Positions 1 to 7,210 of a stretch of 10,023 nucleotides of DNA are shown here, piece by piece. The DNA comes from Bacteroidota bacterium. GTDB lineage: Bacteria; Bacteroidota; Ignavibacteria; Ignavibacteriales; Ignavibacteriaceae. Positions within the stretch are counted from its first letter, which is position 1; each line of letters opens with the position of its first letter. The notes under the pieces were generated by a model. It worked only from the letters and a program-made list of their open reading frames with translations, searched no databases and was not told the DNA's origin. Location of the stretch: the NCBI GenBank assembly GCA_021790055.1, contig JAJYIL010000075.1, positions 1-10,023 of the forward strand. The letters are read 5' to 3'. Both the position numbers and the translations under genes were made by a program.

Positions 1-179
1 GCATACAAAGCGCTGGATTGATAACCTGCAGTTAAACTGTTGCCAAGGCTGACCAAGCGGGTGAAGTCAACCTTTCCGTTAGCAGGAGAAGGTCCGGTTA
101 AATCTGTTCTGTCCTGGCAGCCGGAGAGAATCAGAAGAACTGTTGTAAATACAAAAAATAAACTTAATATCTTTTTCAT
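1..179 (-). CDS. SGNH/GDSL-type lipoprotein hydrolase, N-terminal part (cut by window edge)
   Basis: Only the first 59 codons are in the window; the gene runs off the left edge. Translation from the ATG at 179 gives a lysine-start hydrophobic leader and a lipobox, LSGC (residues 18-21), so Cys21 should be lipidated and the protein anchored in a membrane, probably the outer membrane. Residues 43-53 read VSLGNSLTAGY. This matches block I of SGNH/GDSL hydrolases in the GNSL form common in Bacteroidota lipoproteins, with Ser48 as the expected nucleophile. The remaining catalytic blocks are outside the window, so substrate (lipid ester, acetyl group or other) is unknown. A strong ribosome site (GGAAGGAG, about 190-197) overlaps the stop codon of the FadL-like gene 18 bases upstream, so the two are very likely co-transcribed. 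A role in releasing fatty acids for FadL is inferred from this pairing. Confidence 0.82.
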   Translation of the reverse strand, partial: MKKILSLFFVFTTVLLILSGCQDRTDLTGPSPANGKVDFTRLVSLGNSLTAGYQSSALY

Positions 180-197
180 TTCAAATTCTCTCCTTCC

Positions 198-1481
198 TTA
201 AAATGCATAGGTTAAATCTAATGAAACTAAATTCGCGTATGAATTATAAGTTCCGTCAAATGAGTTTACATAAGCTCCCTGGGGCGCTACGCTGCCGGTT
301 GTATAATCTTCACGCGAATCTGTTACGGTAACCTGGCTGTTTCTTATAAACAAATAAGAAGCATCTATGCGAAGTTTGTTTGTAAGCTTATATCCGGCTC
401 CAACACTGAATCCAAGCCTGTTCGATTCAGGTAAAGAAGGACTAATATATTCGTTTTTCACAGGACTTTTATCAAAATAAATTCCCGCACGGACATCGAG
501 TTCTTTCATAAGATTGTATTCGGCGCCAAGTCTTACTATATAGGAGTTGTCGTACATTCTCGGGCTCGAAATTGTTTCCTTTGGAGTAGAAAAATTAATC
601 GAAAGCGTATCATAGCTTGACCAGCCGACATACTGAAAGTCAAAGCTTAATAACAGCTTTGGTATTACGCGGTAAGCAACTCCAACTGCAAGATTAAACG
701 GTGTAGTTAAATTTGCCGAAACATTGCCGTTCGGAAGCATTGCAGCAAACTCAGATGGACCCGTAGTTGTTGCAGTCCCCGTAAATTTATATTTAACTAT
801 ACTATGGAACGAAGCTCCGAAAGATAAGTCTTCACTTGGCTTATACATTATTCCAAGATTATATCCCCAGGCTGAATTATCTTTACCATCCAATGAGGTA
901 TATGCATTCTGATTAAAAGGCGCAGGAGAACCTTTGCTAAGCGCTAAGGGGGATTTCTGAGAAATCTTTACATTAGCAAAGCTGTAAACAAGCCCGGCGC
1001 TTACGGAAAGCTGGTCACTGATTTTGTAAGCTGCAACAGGAGAAATAGTAAATACCTGCAACTCTGTTTCAATTGCTAAATATTTCCCTACCCAATTAGG
1101 ATCCCACTGGGAACCTAAACCGAAAGGACTTGTAAATCCTAACCCAAAAGCCCAATCTTCATCATACCTGTAGGTGGCAAATACGTGAGTCGGATAGTAT
1201 GTTTGTTTAGTTGCATCATATTCAGTTACAGCGGGCGTAACACCTCTGAAAGAAAATACAGGCGCAATTAATGTAGAGCCTAAAGAAATATTAATTCCAT
1301 TCAATTGCACTAAACCGGCACCATTGTAATAAATCGCAGAAGGATCATTCGAGATTGCTGTGAATGCACCTCCCATTGCAACAGCACGCGCGTTGTGTTC
1401 ATTTAACTGGAAACCGCCGGCAAATACCTGATTATATGCCAGCAAAAGAAAAAGGACAACAGTAACAATTTTTACTTTCAC
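198..1481 (-). CDS. FadL/OmpP1/TodX-family outer-membrane transport protein
   Basis: The 427-residue product begins with a signal peptide (about residues 1-21, ending VFA) followed by GGFQLNEHNARAVAMGGAFT, the N-terminal hatch signature of the FadL family. The rest alternates short beta-strand-like segments typical of a 14-strand barrel, and the chain ends in TYAF, a C-terminal phenylalanine expected for BAM-dependent insertion. Length agrees with the family (about 400-450). FadL proteins carry long-chain fatty acids or other hydrophobic molecules across the outer membrane. The usual NPAG-like motif after the hatch reads YYNGAGL here (about 51-57), a glycine in place of proline. The start is GTG at 1481: it is the only usual start codon before an in-frame upstream stop, and it gives an intact signal peptide. 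It lies 52 bases after the biotin carrier gene and 18 bases before the SGNH lipoprotein gene. The family is certain; the substrate is not. Confidence 0.93.
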   Translation of the reverse strand: MKVKIVTVVLFLLLAYNQVFAGGFQLNEHNARAVAMGGAFTAISNDPSAIYYNGAGLVQLNGINISLGSTLIAPVFSFRGVTPAVTEYDATKQTYYPTHVFATYRYDEDWAFGLGFTSPFGLGSQWDPNWVGKYLAIETELQVFTISPVAAYKISDQLSVSAGLVYSFANVKISQKSPLALSKGSPAPFNQNAYTSLDGKDNSAWGYNLGIMYKPSEDLSFGASFHSIVKYKFTGTATTTGPSEFAAMLPNGNVSANLTTPFNLAVGVAYRVIPKLLLSFDFQYVGWSSYDTLSINFSTPKETISSPRMYDNSYIVRLGAEYNLMKELDVRAGIYFDKSPVKNEYISPSLPESNRLGFSVGAGYKLTNKLRIDASYLFIRNSQVTVTDSREDYTTGSVAPQGAYVNSFDGTYNSYANLVSLDLTYAF

Positions 1482-1490
1482 ATGACCTCC
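1479..1490 (-). promoter_or_regulatory. Ribosome binding site and GTG start of the FadL-like gene, with overlapping ATG-TGA
   Basis: A full GGAGGT (1485-1490) sits only three bases before the GTG start (1479-1481), closer than usual. An out-of-frame ATG at 1483-1481 overlaps the GTG and is followed at once by TGA, a one-codon start-stop. GTG is the only start that gives the signal peptide in frame. Whether the start-stop lowers initiation cannot be told from sequence. Confidence 0.6.
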
Positions 1491-1517
1491 GTTATATTGA
1501 TGTTAATTTATTTTGGT

Positions 1518-1530
1518 TATTACCGTAATA
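1518..1530. promoter_or_regulatory. Candidate operator: 13-base palindrome upstream of the FadL-like gene
   Basis: TATTACCGTAATA is a perfect 6+1+6 inverted repeat. It lies in the 52-base gap between the biotin carrier stop codon and the FadL-like start, about 37 bases before that start. A palindrome here could bind a dimeric regulator of fatty-acid uptake, but one perfect 6+1+6 match is expected once or twice by chance in 10 kb. No second copy was noticed in the window. Confidence 0.22.
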
Positions 1531-1533
1531 GCT

Positions 1534-2034
1534 TTATTCAATCGTAAATAAGACGGCGCCTTTTTCAACAGCGATTCTCTCTTCTACGAATATTTCTTTA
1601 ATAATTCCGGTTCGCGGCGCACGCAGGTCGTTTTCCATTTTCATAGCCTCAAGGATCAACACGGTTTCTCCCTGCTCAACATTTTCAGATACATTCTTTT
1701 TAATTCTCAATATCATTCCCGGCATAGGAGCCTTTATTTCAGTCTTATGATGAGCGGACTCTTTCTGCTGCAATAATTCCCTCGCTTTTTCCTGCAGCGA
1801 TGATCTGACTTCTATTTCAAAAAGACTGCCGTTAATTAAAATCGAAAATCTTTCATTGTCAAGCTTATTTGAAACTGCTTCGAAAAAAATATTATTTACT
1901 CTAAGTAGGTAATTTTGTGCTTCCAGGTGCACCAAATCGCATTCATATTCATCATTGCCTACGCTTATCTTCGAATTGCCGGAATAGAATACTTTTTTCT
2001 TCTTATCGTTTATCGAGATAATATATTCACTCAT
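1534..2034 (-). CDS. Biotin carboxyl carrier subunit of an acyl-CoA carboxylase
   Basis: The 166-residue protein carries the covalently bound biotin that moves carboxyl groups from biotin carboxylase to a carboxyltransferase. The C-terminal biotinyl domain (about 97-166) shows the PMPG turn (103-106) and the EAMKMEN biotinylation motif (129-135), with Lys132 as the biotin site. Residues 1-90 form short beta-like repeats (such as YLLRVNNIFFEAV and FSILINGSLFEIEV). These resemble the linker/BT-type region of propionyl- or methylcrotonyl-CoA carboxylase alpha chains rather than the Ala/Pro-rich linker of AccB, so this is probably the detached C-terminal half of such an alpha chain. The ATG at 2034 overlaps the biotin carboxylase stop by 8 bases, so translation is likely coupled. 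No carboxyltransferase is nearby, so the acyl-CoA substrate (acetyl, propionyl or other) is undecided. Confidence 0.93.
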   Translation of the reverse strand: MSEYIISINDKKKKVFYSGNSKISVGNDEYECDLVHLEAQNYLLRVNNIFFEAVSNKLDNERFSILINGSLFEIEVRSSLQEKARELLQQKESAHHKTEIKAPMPGMILRIKKNVSENVEQGETVLILEAMKMENDLRAPRTGIIKEIFVEERIAVEKGAVLFTIE

Positions 2035-3535
2035 ACATCAAATCCTGCCAGCGGTTGTTATTTACCTTTGATGTTTCGGGATTCAGCCACCTGTAATTCT
2101 TACCGGAAAGCTTTTCTTTTAAAAGAACCGATACAATTGCAGCTGCATCCTCAAGCTCATTTTTATTTTTACCTTCTAATGTTGCCCGGATTAGATTTTC
2201 CAATTCCCTTTCAAGATAATTTATATCTATTTGACCTCTTCTAAATTTCTCATCATTAAACACCGATTTAAGAAACTGAATATTGTTTATTACCCCGGCA
2301 ACCTGATATTCGCTTAATGCACGCTTCATCCTTTCAATTGCAGCAGTTCTATCCTTTGCCCAGGAGACTAATTTTGAAATTAAAGGATCATAATAGATTG
2401 ATATTTCCGAGCCTTTTCCAAATCCATCATCTACTCTAACTCCCGGTCCGGAAGGAATTTTATATTCAATCAGTGTACCGGTTGAAGGCAGGAAATTGTT
2501 TTCAGGATCCTCGGCATAAACTCTGCATTCAAAGGCATGACCGTTAATTTTCAGATCTTCCTGCTTAAATGAAAGCTTCTCACCGGAAGCGATTAAGATT
2601 TGCTCTTGCACCAGGTCGATCCCGGAAATTAATTCCGTTACAGGGTGCTCTACCTGCAGACGCGTATTCATCTCCAGAAAATAAAAATTTCTATCCTTAT
2701 CCATCAAGAACTCGATGGTGCCGGCATTGAAATATCCGCAGGCTTTAGCAGCATTTACAGCCGCCTCCGTAATCCTATCTCTGGTATCTTCATCAACAAA
2801 AGATGAAGGCGACTCCTCGATTATTTTTTGATGCCGGCGCTGTATCGAGCATTCTCTTTCAAATAGATGAGCGTAGTTTCCATGCTTATCGGCAATAACC
2901 TGCACTTCAATATGCCGGGGGTTCTCAATATACTTTTCTATATAAATTGAATCATCTCCAAACGCTTTCAAAGCTTCCCTTTTAGTTGCTTCAACGGCAT
3001 CTCCGAATTCCTTTTCGGAGGAGATTTTTCTCATCCCCTTCCCGCCGCCTCCGGCTGCTGCTTTCAGAAGAATCGGGAATCCTATTTCATTAGCGGATTT
3101 TATTCCTTCTGTTATAGAAGAAATCGCTTTTGTAGTGCCGGGAACAATCGGAACACTGCTTTTAGACATTAGCCCTCTTGCAGCAGTTTTACTTCCCATC
3201 ATCTCTACGGATTTAAATGATGGTCCGATGAAATTTAATTTTTCCTTTTCACAAAGCTTTATGAATTCCGCATTTTCAGATAAGAAGCCGTAGCCGGGAT
3301 GTATTGCGTCGGCTTTAATTTTTTTTGCAAGAGTTATTAATTTGCTTTGATTCAAGTAAGATTGAGATGCAGCCGACTCCCCGATATAATATGATTCATC
3401 CGCCAGCCGCGTATGTAATGAAGTCTTATCCGCATCGGAATAAACAGCAGCGGATTTAATCCCCATCTCCCTGCATGCCCGTATTACTCTTACGGCAATC
3501 TCCCCTCTGTTGGCTATTAGAATCTTTTTAATCAC
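2027..3535 (-). CDS. accC: Biotin carboxylase subunit of an acyl-CoA carboxylase
   Basis: The enzyme uses ATP and bicarbonate to carboxylate biotin on the carrier protein. The 502-residue chain begins with the classic IKKILIANRGEIAVRVIRA. It carries the glycine-rich ATP loop GGGGKGM (162-168), ATP-site Lys116, a HIEVQ segment (208-212), RECSIQRRHQK (227-237) and the catalytic stretch EMNTRLQVEHP (288-298); Arg338 is also present. Numbering stays within one residue of E. coli AccC. It is about 50 residues longer than AccC; the extra tail (after about 450) is helical and polar, as in the region following the biotin carboxylase domain of propionyl-CoA carboxylase alpha chains. Start is GTG at 3535, sharing one base with the MutS2 stop (TAGTG) and preceded by GGAG eight bases away inside mutS2. 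It is thus translationally coupled on both sides. The symbol marks the biotin carboxylase family; the complex may be a propionyl-type carboxylase. Confidence 0.95.
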   Translation of the reverse strand: MIKKILIANRGEIAVRVIRACREMGIKSAAVYSDADKTSLHTRLADESYYIGESAASQSYLNQSKLITLAKKIKADAIHPGYGFLSENAEFIKLCEKEKLNFIGPSFKSVEMMGSKTAARGLMSKSSVPIVPGTTKAISSITEGIKSANEIGFPILLKAAAGGGGKGMRKISSEKEFGDAVEATKREALKAFGDDSIYIEKYIENPRHIEVQVIADKHGNYAHLFERECSIQRRHQKIIEESPSSFVDEDTRDRITEAAVNAAKACGYFNAGTIEFLMDKDRNFYFLEMNTRLQVEHPVTELISGIDLVQEQILIASGEKLSFKQEDLKINGHAFECRVYAEDPENNFLPSTGTLIEYKIPSGPGVRVDDGFGKGSEISIYYDPLISKLVSWAKDRTAAIERMKRALSEYQVAGVINNIQFLKSVFNDEKFRRGQIDINYLERELENLIRATLEGKNKNELEDAAAIVSVLLKEKLSGKNYRWLNPETSKVNNNRWQDLMYE

Positions 3536-5880
3536 TAACTTAGCTCCGCAATCGTAATACCGTCTCCACCAAACTCGATGGGTGCAAAATAGAACTTCTT
3601 TACCTTTTCATGGCTCTTCAATATATCCTGAACGGTCTTCTTCAAAGCTCCGGTTCCTTTACCGTGAAGTATTTCAACTCTTTCCATGCCCGATGAATAT
3701 GCTTCATCTAAAAACTTTACTACTTCAAACTCAGCTTCTTCCGATCTTTCGCCTCTAATATCCAATCTAAATTGAGGCGCGGAAATATCATAACCGGAAA
3801 AGCTGCTCGAAACCTTTACTTCATCCTTCTTTGCTCTCGTAAGATTTTTCAAATTAGCCTGCATCTTTACAGATCCGACCCTGAGCGTTGCTTTCTTTCC
3901 ATCTTTGGATATTTCAATTATCTCTCCAACGGAACCGGTATTTTTTATTGATGCAATATCGCCGACAGCAAAGTTATCATTTTCCGGTTTTAATTCAATA
4001 TCTTCTTTAAATAAGCTTTTATTCGTTTCCTTTATTTCTCTTATAATATTCTGCGATTCTTTAATTACTTCGCCCTGCGCGTTTGATTCCTTTAGATCCT
4101 TAATAACCTTTTCAACTTTTTTATTTATATCCCGGAGATAATCTTCAGCCTCATCCTTTGCTTTCTTCAGAATCTCCTTTTTCTCACGGTCAAGCTTCTC
4201 AATATTATTCTTGTATAAGCTCGATAAGCCGGCAAGCATTGAGTTCTCAATCTCCATTTTTTTCAGATTACTCTCCAGCTCATGAGATTTCTTTTCGATA
4301 TCAACAAGGAAGCTTTCAACTTTATGCTTGTCGCCGTCAAGATATTGTTTTGCTGTATTAAAGAATCCGTCGGAAAAGCCGATACGCTTTGCAACCTCAA
4401 ATGCATAGCTTGAGCCAGGTATTCCCTGCTTAAACTGGTATGTAGGCTTTAAGTTTTCCGTATCGAATTCCATCGCCGCATTTTCAAAGCCGCTAAGATC
4501 ATTTGCAATCAATTTAAGACTGCCGTGATGTGTAGTCGCAAATACCGTTGCTTTCTTATCTCGAAGTCCGATTAAAACAGCCGCCGCTAAAGCAGAGCCT
4601 TCGGCAGGATCAGTCCCCGTTCCAATTTCATCAAGAAGAACAAGCGAGCTTGAGCCGGCAGAATTCAGAATCATATTAATATTGGATAGATGAGAACTGA
4701 AAGTCGACAGATCGTCTTCAATTGACTGAGCATCCCCTATGTCTAATAGAACATTTTCAAAGTAGTGAAAATTAGAATCGGGGCTTGCCGGTATGTGAAT
4801 ACCGGAATGAACCATAAGCGCCAGCAGCCCGATGGTTTTCAGTACGACTGTCTTACCGCCAGCATTTGGTCCTGTTATAAGAATTACATTTTTATTATTA
4901 ATTGATATGTTAAGTGGAATTGTTTTTTCTTTAGCAAATTTTTTTAAAAGAATAGGATGCCTTGCATCGTTTAATTGAAAAGGCTTTCTATTGTTCAGTT
5001 GGGGAAAGGATCCGATTACCTCCAGAGAATAATTTGCCTTTGCAAAAATAGAATCGAGGTAAGCAACCTTCTCAAGAGACGTTTTTAACAGCTCGCTGCT
5101 TTCGCCGATCCGTTTTGTTACTTCTCTTAAAAGTCTTTCAATCTCCCTCCGCTCAGCGAAAGAAAGAGAAACAATTTCGTTATTAAGCTCAAGTGTTTCT
5201 TCAGGTTCAATATATACAGTTTGACCTGTCGAAGATTCCGAATGTATGAAGCCGCGGATATGCCTCTTATGCTCGGCTTTAACCGGGATAACGATTCTTC
5301 CATCGCGAAGCGTAAGATACTCCTCCCTAACAATATCCTTATCCTCAAGATTTTTTATTATCCTGCTAACAGATTTTATCAGGTCGTCATTCTTTACCCT
5401 AATCTCTTTTCTTATCCCAGCCAGCTTTTCACTTGCGCTGTCCCTTACCTCTCCGTTTTCATTGATAATCTTTTGGATATAGCTTTCAAAAAGCTTGTCT
5501 GAAAATAATCCCGGATTTAATTCAAAAAGCAAAGGCGAAGTGTCGCGGTTTTGCTTCAAATAATTTTGTAAATTCCTTGATACAACCGCGAGATTCAATA
5601 TTTCAAGTATCTTTTTACCTTCAATTACTGCGCCTTCAATCCCGCTTTTCGATAATGCTTCATCAAGATCAGGAATATATTCCAGCGGAGGAAATACGTT
5701 CTTAATCAGTATTTCTTTTGCTTCGCTTACAAATTCACCTTCATTTTTAATGCGCGGTAAATTGTTGAAAGGCTTAATCGATAAGATAATGCTTTTCCCG
5801 TTTTCGGTTATGCAATACTTTGCTATGTACTGCAGAACTTTTTGAAATTCCAGCTTATCAAGTACTTGTGAAGTAATCAT
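3535..5880 (-). CDS. mutS2: MutS2 ATPase/endonuclease with C-terminal Smr domain
   Basis: The 781-residue protein has the MutS2 plan. An N-terminal clamp/core region (about 1-310) is followed by the ATPase with Walker A GPNAGGKT (337-344), Walker B LVLLDEIGTGTD (413-424) and the TTHH switch (449-452). Next come a long charged coiled coil (about 520-625), a KOW-like beta region (about 635-680) and a C-terminal Smr domain with LDIRGER (706-712) and HGKGTG (739-744). The mismatch-recognition domain of true MutS is absent. Family members bind branched DNA and suppress recombination; in Bacillus a MutS2 splits collided ribosomes. Which role applies here cannot be read from sequence, though the Smr nuclease motifs look intact. 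The ATG at 5880 overlaps the CvpA-like stop (ATGA) and has no obvious ribosome site, so it probably depends on coupling. The stop shares a base with the accC start. Confidence 0.97.
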   Translation of the reverse strand: MITSQVLDKLEFQKVLQYIAKYCITENGKSIILSIKPFNNLPRIKNEGEFVSEAKEILIKNVFPPLEYIPDLDEALSKSGIEGAVIEGKKILEILNLAVVSRNLQNYLKQNRDTSPLLFELNPGLFSDKLFESYIQKIINENGEVRDSASEKLAGIRKEIRVKNDDLIKSVSRIIKNLEDKDIVREEYLTLRDGRIVIPVKAEHKRHIRGFIHSESSTGQTVYIEPEETLELNNEIVSLSFAERREIERLLREVTKRIGESSELLKTSLEKVAYLDSIFAKANYSLEVIGSFPQLNNRKPFQLNDARHPILLKKFAKEKTIPLNISINNKNVILITGPNAGGKTVVLKTIGLLALMVHSGIHIPASPDSNFHYFENVLLDIGDAQSIEDDLSTFSSHLSNINMILNSAGSSSLVLLDEIGTGTDPAEGSALAAAVLIGLRDKKATVFATTHHGSLKLIANDLSGFENAAMEFDTENLKPTYQFKQGIPGSSYAFEVAKRIGFSDGFFNTAKQYLDGDKHKVESFLVDIEKKSHELESNLKKMEIENSMLAGLSSLYKNNIEKLDREKKEILKKAKDEAEDYLRDINKKVEKVIKDLKESNAQGEVIKESQNIIREIKETNKSLFKEDIELKPENDNFAVGDIASIKNTGSVGEIIEISKDGKKATLRVGSVKMQANLKNLTRAKKDEVKVSSSFSGYDISAPQFRLDIRGERSEEAEFEVVKFLDEAYSSGMERVEILHGKGTGALKKTVQDILKSHEKVKKFYFAPIEFGGDGITIAELS

Positions 5881-6398
5881 AATGTTGTGTCTTTATTGTC
5901 CATGTAGTCCTTGATAATTTCCTTCGTCTTTGGTGTGTAGCTCGAAATATAATTAACCGTTGCAGGCAGTATACTGTAAACTTTTTTATAAAACATTGAT
6001 GACTTTGCAGATTGTTTTGACGGAACACTAAACACGTTTAGCAAAAAGAATACGGCGCTTAGAAAAAATAAAATTTGAACCGCGCCGAATACACCGCCAA
6101 GTATCTGGTTCAAGAAGTTATTTACTTTGTCGAAGGGATGCACAAGTCTTTTAATTATTGAAAATACGAGTATGATCAGGAAAAAGATTGTAATCCCCGC
6201 AATAATTTGAGAAAGATAAAACTCAATGCCAAAGATTCTTTCGATAGCTCTACCAAGCTGTGAAGAAAACCTAATGGCAAGGAAAATTCCTAATCCAAAG
6301 CCTGCCAGCCCAATCATTTTACGAACAAAACCGTCTTTATACCCTAAAATGAAACCAATCAAAACTACGGCAATAATAATTATATCAAGTATATTCAT
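5877..6398 (-). CDS. CvpA-family inner-membrane protein
   Basis: The 173-residue protein has four predicted membrane segments (about 4-20, 27-43, 62-82 and 100-124). It starts with NILDIIIIAVVLIGFILGYKDGF, whose Asp5 and GYKDGF turn match the CvpA/DedE family, and it has the family's second conserved region around NQILGGVFGAVQ (97-108). The tail (125-173) is polar and probably cytoplasmic. E. coli CvpA is linked to colicin V production and envelope stress tolerance; the biochemical role of the family is not established. It starts 23 bases after the GatB/YqeY gene with only a weak ribosome site, and its TGA overlaps the mutS2 ATG. Pairing of cvpA with mutS2 is common in Firmicutes and Bacteroidota, which supports the call. 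Confidence 0.9.
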   Translation of the reverse strand: MNILDIIIIAVVLIGFILGYKDGFVRKMIGLAGFGLGIFLAIRFSSQLGRAIERIFGIEFYLSQIIAGITIFFLIILVFSIIKRLVHPFDKVNNFLNQILGGVFGAVQILFFLSAVFFLLNVFSVPSKQSAKSSMFYKKVYSILPATVNYISSYTPKTKEIIKDYMDNKDTTL

Positions 6399-6421
6399 TC
6401 AAACCCAGCAAATCCTTATCA

Positions 6422-6868
6422 TTAACTTAAATAACTTTCCACAGCGGCTTTTACAATTTTCCCGTCGGCTTTTCCTTTAAGCTCTTTCATTACATGCGGC
6501 ATAAGCTTCGGGAAGTCCTCTTTCGTTTTAGCGCCGATAGCCTCCGCTATCTTCTTAATCTCGGCTTTAATCTCATCTTCCGTTAGCTGCTTCGGAAGAT
6601 ATTCCTGAATTATTTTTAATTCTTTCTCCTCCTTAACGGCAAGGTCTTCTCTTTTAGCTAAACGATACTGTTCAATTGCATCCTTCCTTTTTTTTGCAGC
6701 AGAGCTCAAAAGTTTTACTTCTTCCTCGACATTCAATTCTTTACCCGTACCGCTCTTCTCAAATTCTAATATCAATGCGCGTATTGATCTTATTGTCTCC
6801 AAACGAAGCTTGTCCCCGGACTTCATAGCGGTTTTTAAATCCTCATTAATTCTATCTCGTAAATTCAT
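6422..6868 (-). CDS. yqeY: GatB/YqeY domain protein
   Basis: The 148-residue, highly charged and mostly helical protein matches the stand-alone YqeY family along its length. It has an N-terminal LRDRINEDLKTAMKSGDK with LETIRSIRALI, a middle KKRKDAIEQY (59-68), EYLPKQLTEDEI (89-100) and the C-terminal KGKADGKIVKAAVESYL (131-147). The fold is shared with the tRNA-binding tail of GatB, the amidotransferase subunit that makes Gln-tRNA or Asn-tRNA. Stand-alone YqeY proteins have no agreed function, and a tRNA-related role is inference only. The ATG at 6868 has a good GGAG site six bases upstream, and the gene follows a 416-base noncoding region. It is therefore probably the first gene of the leftward operon that includes the CvpA-like gene, mutS2, accC and the biotin carrier gene. 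Confidence 0.92.
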   Translation of the reverse strand: MNLRDRINEDLKTAMKSGDKLRLETIRSIRALILEFEKSGTGKELNVEEEVKLLSSAAKKRKDAIEQYRLAKREDLAVKEEKELKIIQEYLPKQLTEDEIKAEIKKIAEAIGAKTKEDFPKLMPHVMKELKGKADGKIVKAAVESYLS

Positions 6869-6889
6869 TTAATCTCCGGTTTTTTATTA

Positions 6890-6897
6890 CAAATATA
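6890..6897 (-). promoter_or_regulatory. Candidate Bacteroidota-type -7 box for the yqeY operon
   Basis: On the minus strand this reads TATATTTG, matching the TAnnTTTG -7 consensus of Bacteroidota promoters, and it lies 21 bases upstream of the yqeY ATG. The upstream region is AT-rich with two AAAATTAAT copies (6901-6909 and 6916-6924), but no clear -33 TTTG/TTG box. The position suits a short leader. The call is tentative because such boxes occur by chance in AT-rich DNA. Confidence 0.33.
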
Positions 6898-6952
6898 TTA
6901 AAAATTAATCTCACTAAAATTAATTTAGCTATCATATACTTACTCTTAATTC

Positions 6953-6976
6953 TGGAGTAATGGAACGCTGGAGTAA
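6953..6976 (+). repeat. Left TGGA octad array (three units, period 8)
   Basis: Three consecutive octads begin at 6953, 6961 and 6969 and read TGGAGTAA, TGGAACGC and TGGAGTAA; the first and third are identical. The exact 8-base register marks this as a repeat rather than chance. It faces a longer array of the complementary motif at 7211-7266. Confidence 0.7.
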
Positions 6977-7210
6977 GATATTCATTTCTACTAACCCAAT
7001 ATTCAAGTCGAAGATATTTATAATTTCTTTTCGCAAAGCGAACACTTTATGGGTGAAACTTTGTCGTCAAATTCTACGCAAAATGGAAAAGATATTTTTT
7101 TGCAAAGCATATATGGCTAAGCGCCAGACGTCGCTCTTTGCGCTATGTTCTTTGAACTATACAAAGATCGCAATTTTTAGTTCCGGCTTGTCCGGCTCAT
7201 GTAATAAGAA

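Noticed and set aside
5127..5502. Several short open frames on both strands within the mutS2 region
   Set aside because: They are shadows of the mutS2 coding sequence with no ribosome sites or recognisable domains.
3535..5880. Housekeeping mismatch-repair MutS
   Set aside because: The N-terminal mismatch-recognition domain is missing and a C-terminal Smr domain is present, which defines MutS2.
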